Below are positions 36,429-44,788 of a stretch of 54,595 bases of DNA, piece by piece (position 1 is the first letter of the stretch; each line of letters begins with the position of its first letter). This stretch comes from Streptomyces milbemycinicus (GTDB taxonomy: Bacteria > Actinomycetota > Actinomycetes > Streptomycetales > Streptomycetaceae): contig NZ_MUNE01000100.1 of the NCBI RefSeq assembly GCF_002154605.1, positions 1-54,595 of the forward strand. Reading direction: 5' to 3'. Position numbers and translations under genes: made by a program. Below the pieces are notes generated by a model that had not been told where the DNA came from, did no database searches, and was given only the letters and a program-made list of their open reading frames with translations.

Positions 36429-38124
36429 GCTCTGTCGCTGATTTGGGGGTGACTGTCGTCGTTGGGCGGATGGGAACCATCTGGGTGTGGACGAAGCGGT
36501 GCGTGTGGCTGATCTCCTCTTCCCGGGTGTGGATGTGGAGGTCGACCGGCTGGTGCTCACGGATCTCGAAGTGTGTGTCGCCGTACGGTCTCGGGCTGTG
36601 TCGGCCGCCTGTCCCGAGTGCGAGCAAAGATCATCACGGGTGCACTGCTACTACGAGCGGTGCCTGGCCGACCGTCCCGTCGTCGGCCGGCGCGTGCGGA
36701 TAGGGCTGCGGGCACGGCGCCTCGTCTGCGAGAACGCCTCTTGCGCCCATCGGACATTCACCGAGCAGATACCGGGCCCGACGCGCCACCACGCCCGCCG
36801 GACGCAGTCCCTCACCACCCTGCTCACCGACGTGGCGCTGTTCCTGGGTGCCCGCCCGGGAACCCGACTGTCCAAGCGAATGTCCATCACGACCTGCAAC
36901 GACACTCTGCTCCGGCAGCTCCGCGCTCTACCCGACCCGGAGCCGGGCCCCGTCCCGGTCCTCGGCGTCGACGAGTTCGCCCTGCGCCGCCGCAGGACCT
37001 ACGCGACGATCTTGATCAACATGACCACCCGTCGTCCCGTTGACGTTCTTGCCGACCGGAGGGCCGAAACCTTCGCGGCCTGGCTGCGCGGTCATCCCGA
37101 GGTGCGGGTCATCTGCCGCGATCGGGCCGGGCCCTTCCGCGACGGAGCCTGTGCAGGAGCACCTCAGGCCAGACAGGTGGCCGACATCTGGCATCTGATG
37201 CACAATCTCGCCGAGGCAGTCGAACGCATCGTCGGACGGCACCGTGCGCAGTCGTGCGAGCCTCTCGCGGTTCCCGTCGGCACACCGCCCGCCGCAGCAG
37301 CTGCCCAACGTGAACTCGACATCCATGGGCGGCCCCGTCCGCTGGTGTCACGGACCCGCGAGCGGTATCAGCAGATTCACGAACGCATGGAACCGGGCGA
37401 CAGCATGCGTGCCGTCGCCCGTGAACTCGGTCTCAGCCGGGGCACCGTGGCCCGGTTCGCGCGGACCGCCGATGTCGAAGAACTCCTCGCTGCGGCCACC
37501 CACCGCCCCAGCCTGATGGATGACTACCGTCTCTACCTGCATCATCGCTGGCTGGAGAGCTGCACCAACGCCTCTGCCCTCGCGCGTGAAATCCAGCAGC
37601 TGGGTTACCGCGGTGACGTCAACACCGTCCGCCGTCATCTCCGGCCCTATCGCACCGGGGCGATCCCGGCACAAGCCCCGCTGCCCCTGCGGACCGTCCG
37701 CCGCGTCACCGACTGGATCATGCGTCGCCCCGAGCACCTCACGGACACCGAACGCAAGCTCTTGACCGACCTGTGCGAACGCTGCCCCGCCCTGGCCTCG
37801 ACCACCGAGTACGCCCGCCGCCTGGCCGCCCTCCTGCGTGACCACCGCAACGAGCACCTGGCCTTCGAGGTCTGGCTCGCCGATGTCCGGCTCGACGGAC
37901 CACACGAACTGCAGGCCCTCGGCCGTGGCATGCGCCGTAACCAGGCCGCCATCCTCTCAGCTCTCAACACCACCCACAGTTCAGGGCCTGTGGAGGGCAA
38001 CGTCACGAGAATCAAACTGCTGAAAAGACAGATGTACGGCCGGGCCAACTTCGACCTCTTGCGGCGACGCATCCTCCTCTCGCCATGAGCAACCGACGAA
38101 CCCCCAAATCAGCGACAGAGCTAG
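36429..38124 (+). mobile_element. ISL3-family insertion sequence with perfect inverted repeats
   Basis: The left end starts GCTCTGTCGCTGATTTGGGG at 36429. Its perfect inverted copy ends at 38121; the match continues for 22 bp, to 36450 on the left. Both sides are flanked by ATCTTGG (36422-36428 and 38125-38131), likely the remains of an 8-bp target duplication. Length is about 1.69 kb and the single transposase frame is intact, so the element looks recent. Confidence 0.85.
36487..38088 (+). CDS. ISL3-family transposase
   Basis: 533 aa from GTG 36487. Domains run in the ISL3 order. An N-terminal zinc finger (CPECEQRSSRVHCYYER, then CENASCAHRTF) is followed by a helix-turn-helix. The DDE core has VLGVDEFALRRRRTYATILI and VICRDRAGPFRDGACAG, then a second helix-turn-helix (MRAVARELGLSRGTVARFAR). 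The C-terminal catalytic Glu motif is SGPVEGNVTRIKLLKRQMYG. Length and motifs are complete, so activity is plausible. Confidence 0.92.
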   Translation: MDEAVRVADLLFPGVDVEVDRLVLTDLEVCVAVRSRAVSAACPECEQRSSRVHCYYERCLADRPVVGRRVRIGLRARRLVCENASCAHRTFTEQIPGPTRHHARRTQSLTTLLTDVALFLGARPGTRLSKRMSITTCNDTLLRQLRALPDPEPGPVPVLGVDEFALRRRRTYATILINMTTRRPVDVLADRRAETFAAWLRGHPEVRVICRDRAGPFRDGACAGAPQARQVADIWHLMHNLAEAVERIVGRHRAQSCEPLAVPVGTPPAAAAAQRELDIHGRPRPLVSRTRERYQQIHERMEPGDSMRAVARELGLSRGTVARFARTADVEELLAAATHRPSLMDDYRLYLHHRWLESCTNASALAREIQQLGYRGDVNTVRRHLRPYRTGAIPAQAPLPLRTVRRVTDWIMRRPEHLTDTERKLLTDLCERCPALASTTEYARRLAALLRDHRNEHLAFEVWLADVRLDGPHELQALGRGMRRNQAAILSALNTTHSSGPVEGNVTRIKLLKRQMYGRANFDLLRRRILLSP

Positions 38125-38287
38125 ATCTTGGGGAACGTTGAGCAATTGTCAAAAGTTGTGGATCGCTGGACTTTGGCGTTCTGAGCTGAGCTGCGACGTG
38201 GGGCTACTGGTGGCGCAGGGTGAACAAGCCGGGCTGGGTCTCGATGACCAGTCCGAAGCCGACCAGGCACTGCCGAACCGGAGGCGA

Positions 38288-38701
38288 TCAGGTCGTGACT
38301 GGCTGTACCTCCTGGGCGGCCCGCGCGTCGTAGGTGTCGCGGGCGTTCAGGACTGCATTGATGTTCTCCTCCGACCAGGCGCGGATCGCGTGCATCAGCG
38401 CGGTGACGCTCTCGCCCAGCCCGGTGGCCGCGTATTCGACCTTTGGTGGAATGGTCGGGAAGACCGTGCGGGTGACCAGGCCGTCCCGCTCCAGGGTGCG
38501 AAGGGTCTGGGTGAGCATCTTCTGGGTGATGCCGTCCAGTCGGCGCCGCAGCTCGCCAAAGCGCATCGGGCCGCCGGATAGTGCACCCATGACCAACATG
38601 GTCCACTTGTTGGCGAGTACATCCAGGATCTGGCGCGAGGGGCAGGCAGCCAGATAGGCATCCGCGCCGCCGTAGAAGCGCAGGTCGTCAGTGGTACCCA
38701 T
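38288..38701 (-). CDS. HxlR-family winged-helix regulator
   Basis: 137 aa from ATG 38701. HxlR signature: CPSRQILDVLANKWTMLVMG, GPMRFGELRRRLDGITQKML and TQTLRTLERDGLVTRTVFPT, with PPKVEYAATGLGESVTALMH. A Cys at the start of helix 1 (AACPSR) is the position used for electrophile or quinone sensing in several members. It is divergent from a quinone-oxidoreductase-type gene with a 94-bp gap holding a palindrome, so it probably represses that gene and itself. Confidence 0.88.
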   Translation of the reverse strand: MGTTDDLRFYGGADAYLAACPSRQILDVLANKWTMLVMGALSGGPMRFGELRRRLDGITQKMLTQTLRTLERDGLVTRTVFPTIPPKVEYAATGLGESVTALMHAIRAWSEENINAVLNARDTYDARAAQEVQPVTT

Positions 38702-38702
38702 G

Positions 38703-38718
38703 AGGTACCTATATACCT
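38703..38718. promoter_or_regulatory. Probable HxlR operator
   Basis: AGGTA (38703-38707) and TACCT (38714-38718) form a perfect inverted repeat with a 6-bp A/T-rich spacer (CCTATA). It sits directly in front of the HxlR start codon in the divergent promoter region. Confidence 0.6.
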
Positions 38719-38795
38719 TTGAAGTGCCTTCTGTGCAACGGTTACCGGCCCGCCGAGGATAGGGACATCCCAAGCGACTTTCCGAACAGGAGTGC

Positions 38796-39743
38796 ATGAC
38801 GATGCGCGCGATCACCCAGATGACCTTCGGCGGCCCCGAGGTGCTGGAGCTCGTCGACGACGCCCCCAAGCCAGCACCTGGACCGACGCAGGTGCTGGTC
38901 CGAGTCAAGGCGACCAGCGTCAACCCCGTGGAACTGTTCGTCCGCTCCGGCGCATTCCCGTTGCTGGGCGAGCCGCCCTTCGTCCTGGGCTGGGACATGT
39001 CCGGGGTGGTCGAGCAGGTCGACCCGGGTGTGCACCGGTTCAAGGTCGGCGACGAAGTCTACGGGATGCCGTACTTCCCGGCCGCGGCCGGGGCGAACGC
39101 CGAGTACCTGGTCGCCCCCGCGCGGCAGCTGGCGCGCAAGCCCGCAGGAATTGGCCACGAGGAGGCCGCAGCGCTGCCGCTGGTCGGCCTGACCGCCTGG
39201 CACGCACTGGTGGAGATCGCGCAACTGCGGTCAGGGCAACGGGCACTGATCCACGGCGCGGGCGGCGGGCTCGGGCACGTCGCGGTTCAGCTTGCCAAGC
39301 ACCTCGGCGCGGAGGTGGTGGGCACGGCGAGCGCGGGCAAGCACGACTTCCTGCGCGGGTTGGGTGCGGACCAGCTGATCGACTACCGGACCCAGGACTA
39401 CACCGAGGTGCTTCGGGACGCGCCGGTGGACGTGGTGTTGGAGACCCTGGGGGGAGGGAACGCCGAGCGTTCCTTCGGCGTGCTGCGGCAGGGCGGCGTG
39501 CTGGTGACGGCGGTGGAGCGGCTTAGCACCACCCTGCCGGAGCTGGCGGAGCAGTCCGGCGTGCGCTTCGCGGCGGTCGGCGTGGAGCCGGACCCGGCCG
39601 GCCTGGAGGCACTGACCGAGCTGGTCGAGGCGGGGAGGATGCGGGTGCACCTGCAGCAGGTCTTCCCACTGGAGAGGTTGGCCGAGGCGCACGAGGTGCT
39701 GGCTGCTGGCGGCGTGCAGGGCAAGCTTGCGATCACGGTCTGA
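38796..39743 (+). CDS. NADP-dependent MDR oxidoreductase (quinone-oxidoreductase-like)
   Basis: 315 aa; ATG 38796 or ATG 38802 (CAGGAG upstream favours the latter). The GroES-like N-terminal domain has VNPVELFVRSGAFPLLG and VLGWDMSGVVEQVDPGVHRF. The NADPH-binding Rossmann domain has ALIHGAGGGLGHVAVQLAKH and VDVVLETLGGGNAERSFGVL. Catalytic zinc ligands are absent, placing it with the zinc-independent reductases that act on quinones or enals. Expression is likely induced through the divergent HxlR protein. A second such pair lies at 48943-50778. Confidence 0.87.
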   Translation: MTMRAITQMTFGGPEVLELVDDAPKPAPGPTQVLVRVKATSVNPVELFVRSGAFPLLGEPPFVLGWDMSGVVEQVDPGVHRFKVGDEVYGMPYFPAAAGANAEYLVAPARQLARKPAGIGHEEAAALPLVGLTAWHALVEIAQLRSGQRALIHGAGGGLGHVAVQLAKHLGAEVVGTASAGKHDFLRGLGADQLIDYRTQDYTEVLRDAPVDVVLETLGGGNAERSFGVLRQGGVLVTAVERLSTTLPELAEQSGVRFAAVGVEPDPAGLEALTELVEAGRMRVHLQQVFPLERLAEAHEVLAAGGVQGKLAITV

Positions 39744-39763
39744 AAGGATCGCGTGAGGCGTGA

Positions 39764-40612
39764 TCAGGCTGCGGCGTCCTCCCGCCGCTCGCCCAGGAGC
39801 CCGCGTTCGAAGCGAGCCCCGGCGCGGACGAGCGGAACGAGGTGGGCGCCGTTGACCGCGCGCCAGCGGGCCTGGGCGGACTCGATCAGCTTGAAGACCA
39901 TGGCCAGACCGGCGGCCCGGGAACCGGCTCCCTTGGTGACCTTGGTCCGGAGCCGCACGGTCGCGAAGGTCGACTCGATGGGGTTGGTGGTCCGCAGATG
40001 GATCCAGTGCTCGGCGGGATAGTCGTAGAACTCCAGCAGCACGTCCTGGTCGTCGGTGACCTTCGCCACAGCTTTGGGGAACTTTGCTTGGTAGAGCTTG
40101 GCGAACGCCCGGATCGCCTGCTCGGCGTGTTCACGGTCCTCGGCGTTGTAGATGTCTTGCAGGGCCTTCTTCGCTGCGGGCTGCGCGGACTTGGGCATGG
40201 AGTCGATCACGTTGACGGTCTTGTGAACCCAGCACCGCTGTTCGCGGGTGGCGGGGAAGACCTCGCGCAGGGCCTTCCAGAACCCGAGCGCGCCGTCGCC
40301 GACGGCCAGGACCGGGGCGCGCATGCCCCGGCGTGCGCAGTCTCGCAACAGGCCAGCCCACGCCTCGGACGATTCCCGATAGCCGTCTGTCATGGCCACC
40401 AGTTCCTTGATGCCATCGGCGCGCACGCCGAGCACGACCAGGACGGCGGCCTTGGCCTGGTCCAGGCGTATCCGTAGGTGGATGCCATCAACCCAAATGT
40501 AGACGTAGTCGGTCCGGGACAAGTCGCGGTCCTGGAAGGCGGCGTGGTCTGCCTGCCACTGCGCGGTCAGCCGGGTGACCGTGGCCGGGGAGAGGCTGTG
40601 GTGGTCAGGCAC
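39764..40612 (-). pseudogene. IS256-family transposase, N-terminally truncated
   Basis: The frame reads LSPATVTRLTAQWQADHAAF, YVYIWVDGIHLRIRLDQAKA, VLAVGDGALGFWKALREVFP, QRCWVHKTVNVIDSMPKSAQ and LRTTNPIESTFATVRLRTKV. This covers all three catalytic positions (D, D, E) and the CxxH-like IS256 motif. About the first 100 residues are missing: at about 40612 it is fused head-on to an unrelated transposase on the other strand. It is likely inactive. Confidence 0.82.
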
Positions 40613-40772
40613 GGACGCCACCATGGCCGATGTCGACCGCTGCTGGCAGTCCTTCCTTCGGCGTTTCGATGTCGAGCACACATTTCGCCTGTTCAAGCAG
40701 ACGCTGGGCTGGACGAAGCCGCGGTTGCGGAGCTCGCAGGCGGCCGATCGCTGGACCTGGCTGTTGATCGTC

Positions 40773-42511
40773 CAATGCCGCGAAGTTAGGGGCCTGGAGC
40801 CGGTGTCAAGAGGGTGTGAAATGCGGCGGGGCCTCTGCTATCCAGGGGATCGACCAAGATCTTCCCGAAAGCAGAGGCCCTGTGGTCCAGTCTGTCATGG
40901 GCGGCACCAGCGATGTGTTCGCCCCCGGCCATCTCGGTGAGTTAACGCAGGTCGTGCCCCCGGAGTTGATTGACGCGGTTCTGGAGGAGACCGGAGCGCG
41001 GGAGCGACGGCTGCGATGTCTTCCCTCCCGGGTCGGCGTGTACTTCGTTCTGGCTTTGGGATTGTTCGAGCATCTCGGCGCCCGACTCGTGTGGACCAAG
41101 CTGGCCGCGGGGCTGACCGCCCGCGTCCCCGAGCCTTCCGAGAAGGCGCTTCGTGACCTGCGCCGCAGGATCGGCCCGGCTCCGGTCAAGCGGCTCTTCG
41201 AGGTGTTGGCGGGGCCGCTGGCCCAGCCGTCCACTCCTGGGGTGAGTTACCGACGCTGGCGGACGGTCGCCTTTGACGGGTGCAGCAGCCTGATCGTCCC
41301 CGACCACGAACGGAACTGGTCCTGGCTCGGCCGCCCCGCCAGCCGGCTCGGCCAGGCGGGATATCCCAGACTGATGCTGATGACACTGTGCGAGACCGGA
41401 ACCCGCGGCCTGATCGCGGCAGCCTTCGGCCCCGTGGCCAGAGGCGAGACGTATTACGCACAGCAGCTGACTTCGAACTTGACCCCGGACATGCTGCTAC
41501 TGGCTGACCGAGCCTTCCACACCAATGACCTGCTCGCACAGGCCGCCCGCCGCGGCGCACAATTCCTGGTGCGTTGCACCAGTCGTCGGCATCCGCCGAC
41601 CCTGACGCTACTGCCCGACGGCTCCTACCTCACACGCATCGCTGGCCTCACCCTGCGCGTCATCGAAGCCGAGATCCGCACCCGCACCGTCGACGGCAGC
41701 ACCTTCGGCGAGACCTACCGGCTGCTGACCACGCTCACCGACCACCGCACCGACCCCGCCCACCAGCTCGTCCGCCTGTACCACGAGCGCTGGGAGATCG
41801 AGTGCGCCTACCTGGCACTGCGTCACACACTCCTCAAGGGCCGCGTCCTGCGCTCGAAGGATCCTGCCGGACTCACCCAGGAATTATGGGGACTGCTCAC
41901 CCTCTACCAGGCATTGCGATCCGTCATGGTCACGGCCGTGGAGACCCAGCCTGGCACCGACCCGGACCGCGCCGCCTTCATCATCGCCCTGGAGGCCGCC
42001 CGCGACACCATCGCCCTCACCGCCCACCCGACAGCGATCCCCGGACACGACGCCCAGGCGGACCTGGTCGGACACATCGGCACCCGTCTCCTGCACGCCT
42101 TACTCCCCAAACGCCGCCCGCGGACCTCCGCCCGCGTCGCGAAGCGCGGAATCTCGCGTTACCACACCTGGAACCGCGATCAACGTCCCCGCGGCAGCAC
42201 CCCCATCGCTGCCATCGACATCACGGTCCAGGCACCCGTCCTCCCGACCGCACAGGATCCGGACCGCAAGGCATCCAGCCCCTGGGACCGGCTCTGCCAG
42301 ATCCTTGCCGCGCACGCCAACCAACCCATGCACGCCCACGACCTCGCCGACCACATGGGGCTTACGGCACCCCAATCCCGCAAGAACCTCGCTTCTCAAC
42401 TCTGCCTCTGGACCCGCCACAGCCGGCTAACCCGCACCGCGCCGAACACCTACAAGATCACGCTCCCCGACACCTTGACACCGGCTCCAGGCCCCTAACT
42501 TCGCGGCATTG
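40773..42511 (+). mobile_element. IS4-family insertion sequence, apparently intact
   Basis: 1739 bp. The ends are long inverted repeats starting CAATGCCGCGAAGTTAGGGG at 40773 and mirrored up to 42511; the perfect match runs about 38 bp. It is flanked by an exact 10-bp target duplication, GTTGATCGTC (40763-40772 and 42512-42521), within the 9-12 bp range known for IS4. One transposase gene fills the element. Confidence 0.92.
40882..42498 (+). CDS. IS4-family transposase
   Basis: 538 aa from GTG 40882 (ATG 40897 also possible). The N-terminal IS4 domain is LGELTQVVPPELIDAVLEET, GVYFVLALGLFEHLGARLVW. The DDE core has VAFDGCSSLIVPD, LLADRAFHTNDLLAQAARRG and LVRLYHERWEIECAYLALRH, the last being the YREK-type signature. 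The C-terminal tail (AHANQPMHAHDLADHMGLTA) is winged-helix-like. The stop lies 13 bp before the right end of the element. Full length, likely functional. Confidence 0.92.
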   Translation: MVQSVMGGTSDVFAPGHLGELTQVVPPELIDAVLEETGARERRLRCLPSRVGVYFVLALGLFEHLGARLVWTKLAAGLTARVPEPSEKALRDLRRRIGPAPVKRLFEVLAGPLAQPSTPGVSYRRWRTVAFDGCSSLIVPDHERNWSWLGRPASRLGQAGYPRLMLMTLCETGTRGLIAAAFGPVARGETYYAQQLTSNLTPDMLLLADRAFHTNDLLAQAARRGAQFLVRCTSRRHPPTLTLLPDGSYLTRIAGLTLRVIEAEIRTRTVDGSTFGETYRLLTTLTDHRTDPAHQLVRLYHERWEIECAYLALRHTLLKGRVLRSKDPAGLTQELWGLLTLYQALRSVMVTAVETQPGTDPDRAAFIIALEAARDTIALTAHPTAIPGHDAQADLVGHIGTRLLHALLPKRRPRTSARVAKRGISRYHTWNRDQRPRGSTPIAAIDITVQAPVLPTAQDPDRKASSPWDRLCQILAAHANQPMHAHDLADHMGLTAPQSRKNLASQLCLWTRHSRLTRTAPNTYKITLPDTLTPAPGP

Positions 42512-42893
42512 GTTGATCGTCGTGCACACCCAGCTCCGGCTCGCCCGTCCGCTCGCCGTCGACCTACGGCGGCCCTGAGAGAAGGTGACCGAGCCGAACA
42601 AGCTCACGCCCGCTCGGGTCCGCCGGGGGTTCCGGAACCTGTGGACGAAGGCCGGCTCTCCGGCCGGTGCGCCGAAACCCTCTCGGCCCGGGCCTGGAAG
42701 GCCACGGGGCTCGAAGAACCACCGCCCGGCCACCCGTCACGACGTGGGTCGCGTCCTCGCCACCGGCGAGGTCTACAGCCGTCCCGCCCACCACAAGAAG
42801 GGCACCAAACCCCGACGCACCAGCGGTCTGGTGCTTGACAGTGAGGCAGCGAGCAGTAGGTGATACGACTGCAAGCGGCTTCGAGGGGGGTCT

Positions 42894-43418
42894 GTGGATC
42901 TTGGCTCTGTGATCATCGCGGTGGCAGGTGTGGCCGGAACATTGGGGGGATCGTTCCTCACCCAACGCGCCTCCGAACGGGCAAAACGTCGCGAGATAGA
43001 GCTGCTTCGGGACCAAGAGGAAGTCCGCGAGAACCTGCTCCTCCGACGCACTTGCTACATGGAACTCAACCGGGATGCACGCCAGTTCACCACAGCGCTC
43101 AACCGCCATCTGCACGTCATGCGAGCACGCAGTGTCGAGCAGACCGACAGCGAGGCACTCGATGAGGCAAAAGGAGCCCATCGCGACAGATACTCCGAAG
43201 CGCAGATGATCGCCCCCGACGAGGTGCTCGCACGCGCGAGTGAAGTCAATCAGGCCCTGAACAAGGTCTATGGCCAGGTAAAACGCCTTGAGCGACAAGA
43301 GCCCGAACCTGGGGAGACGGTGGCCACTGCTATCCAGGCCCAGGCAGAGATCTGGGACATGCTCCGGGCCATGAGGGCCGCGATGCGCCATGATCTCGGG
43401 GTGACCGCCCAAGAGTGA
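42894..43418 (+). CDS. Membrane-anchored coiled-coil hypothetical protein
   Basis: 174 aa from GTG 42894. A short N-terminal hydrophobic segment (LGSVIIAVAGVAGTLGGSFL) is followed by a charged helix (RASERAKRREIELLRDQEEV, RENLLLRRTCYMELNRDARQ) and further helices to the end (EIWDMLRAMRAAMRHDLG). Many streptomycete genomes encode similar single-pass coiled-coil proteins; no function is known to me. It is followed by a strong terminator-like hairpin, indicating a single-gene unit. Confidence 0.65.
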   Translation: MDLGSVIIAVAGVAGTLGGSFLTQRASERAKRREIELLRDQEEVRENLLLRRTCYMELNRDARQFTTALNRHLHVMRARSVEQTDSEALDEAKGAHRDRYSEAQMIAPDEVLARASEVNQALNKVYGQVKRLERQEPEPGETVATAIQAQAEIWDMLRAMRAAMRHDLGVTAQE

Positions 43419-43504
43419 CGACGCGCCGACGCATCGCACCACCCAGCTGGCCGAGCATCGAAGCAGACGTTAAATCACAAGCTGAGCCTGCCTCAGCCAA
43501 CTAT

Positions 43505-43538
43505 GCGGGGGCCTGCCGCGCGAGCGGCGGGCCCCCGC
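43505..43538 (+). terminator. Hairpin terminator after the coiled-coil protein gene
   Basis: GCGGGGGCCTGCCG (43505-43518) and CGGCGGGCCCCCGC (43525-43538) form a 14-bp stem with one T-G wobble and a 6-nt loop. It lies 87 bp after the stop codon at 43418. Confidence 0.7.
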
Positions 43539-43972
43539 GCGTTGGTCGCTCCAGAAGCACCAGGGCGGCGCGGGGGCCCGGCCTCAACGACACCCGGAGG
43601 CGGAGTAACCGCTCTACGACCGCGCCCCGCGACAGCAGGTCCGGCAGCGCACCTCCGGCATACCGCCAGCCTCGCAGGCACAGCACCCCTCTCCGCGCAG
43701 CGCGCTTGCGATCACCGACTCACGCCACTTAGCATTACGGTCGTAATTTAACGACCTTGAGTCCTCACTGCCGACGACTCGGCCGACAGCTCTCCTGGTC
43801 AGGCCACACCACCAGCGCCTGGTCTCCCTTCGAGTTCACCCCTGCCCCACCGCCCGACCCGCACCCGACGGTCACCAAACCGGCCCGACCGCCTGACCTG
43901 CGGCTGACCGGGAACACCACCGGCGCAGTCGATCCGATGAGCACGCTTTTCCTACTTCACCAGGAACTCTCC
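43539..43972. other. Regulatory gap upstream of the SDR-MFS genes
   Basis: 434 bp without a supported gene. An in-frame extension of the SDR frame back to 43757 is open, but it is proline-rich and lacks a ribosome binding site. The segment carries a palindromic site at 43734-43747 and probably the promoter of the SDR-MFS unit. Confidence 0.5.
43734..43747. promoter_or_regulatory. Probable TetR-type operator
   Basis: ATTACG and CGTAAT are perfect inverted arms around GT (ATTACGGTCGTAAT); TTACG-type palindromes of this sort are common TetR-family sites. It is 226 bp upstream of the SDR start. No tetR gene is adjacent, so the cognate regulator may have been lost or lie elsewhere. Confidence 0.45.
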
Positions 43973-44671
43973 ATGAACCTCTCCACCAGCACCGCCCTTG
44001 TCACCGGAGCCAACCGGGGCTTCGGCCGGGCCCTCGCCGCCGAACTGCTCGGCCGCGGCGCCACCGTCTACGCCGGCGCCCGCAATCCCGGCCAGGTCGA
44101 CCTGCCCGGTGCCAAGCCGATCCCGCTCGACATCACCGACCCAGCCTCCGTCGCGGCCGCCGCCGAGGCCACAGGCGATGTGACCGTCCTGATCAACAAC
44201 GCGGGGTCGGCCACCGGCTCCGACCTGCTCGAAGCCAACCTGGACGACATCCGACTGGAGATGGACACCCACTACTTCGGGACCCTCTCGATGGCCCGGA
44301 GCTTCGCGCCGCAGATCGCAGCCAACGGCGGCGGGGCGATCCTGAACGTCCTGTCCGGCCTCTCCTGGGTCAGCTTCCCGGAGATCGGCGCCTACTGCGC
44401 CGCCAAGTCCGCGGAGTGGTCGCTCACCAATGCCCTGCGCGTGCAGCTCGCCGACCAGGGCATCCAAGTGGCCGGACTGCACGTCGGCTACATGGACACC
44501 GACATGGTCCGGGCAGTCGACGCAGCCAAGTCCGACCCCGCCGACATCGCCCGGATCGCAGTCGACGGCATCGCCGCCGGCGCCTACGAGATCCTCGCGG
44601 ACAACGCCGCCCGCCAGGCGCAGGCCGCGCTGTCCGGGGGCGTCTCCGTGCTCTACCCGCAGCTCCCCTGA
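43973..44671 (+). CDS. Short-chain dehydrogenase/reductase
   Basis: 232 aa from ATG 43973; ATG 43937 is an alternative. The coenzyme motif is ALVTGANRGFGRALAAELL (TGxxxGxG, residues 11-18), then VTVLINNAG, and the active site has Tyr141 and Lys145 in GAYCAAKSAEWSL. An Arg after the glycine motif (GARNPGQ) suggests NADP preference. It is a classical SDR acting on an unknown alcohol or ketone. The MFS exporter gene follows 117 bp later and may be co-transcribed. Confidence 0.87.
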   Translation: MNLSTSTALVTGANRGFGRALAAELLGRGATVYAGARNPGQVDLPGAKPIPLDITDPASVAAAAEATGDVTVLINNAGSATGSDLLEANLDDIRLEMDTHYFGTLSMARSFAPQIAANGGGAILNVLSGLSWVSFPEIGAYCAAKSAEWSLTNALRVQLADQGIQVAGLHVGYMDTDMVRAVDAAKSDPADIARIAVDGIAAGAYEILADNAARQAQAALSGGVSVLYPQLP

Positions 44672-44788
44672 GGGGCAGCCGCCCAGGAATCCGCACAAGC
44701 CGTACGTACCGGTGCTCGGTGCCGCACGCCGAGCACCGGCATCCACACCCATTGGTCAATCGCCAGGCACGTCTGCCGAGGGAACGTC

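Larger units (their letters stand above)
40613..42863 (+). pseudogene. Transposase C-terminal fragment split by IS4
   Basis: The outer part (40613-40772) reads DVDRCWQSFLRRFDVEHTFR and FKQTLGWTKPRLRSSQAADR, then WTWLLIV. It resumes after the IS4 element at 42522 as VHTQLRLARPLAVDLRRP and, past a TGA, as VTEPNKLTPARVRRGFRNL and KPSRPGPGRPRGSKN. Removing IS4 plus one target copy gives the continuous LLIVVHTQL. The TGA at about 42576 replaces an expected TGG. The N-terminal catalytic part is missing, so the gene was broken before or besides the IS4 hit. Confidence 0.8.
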
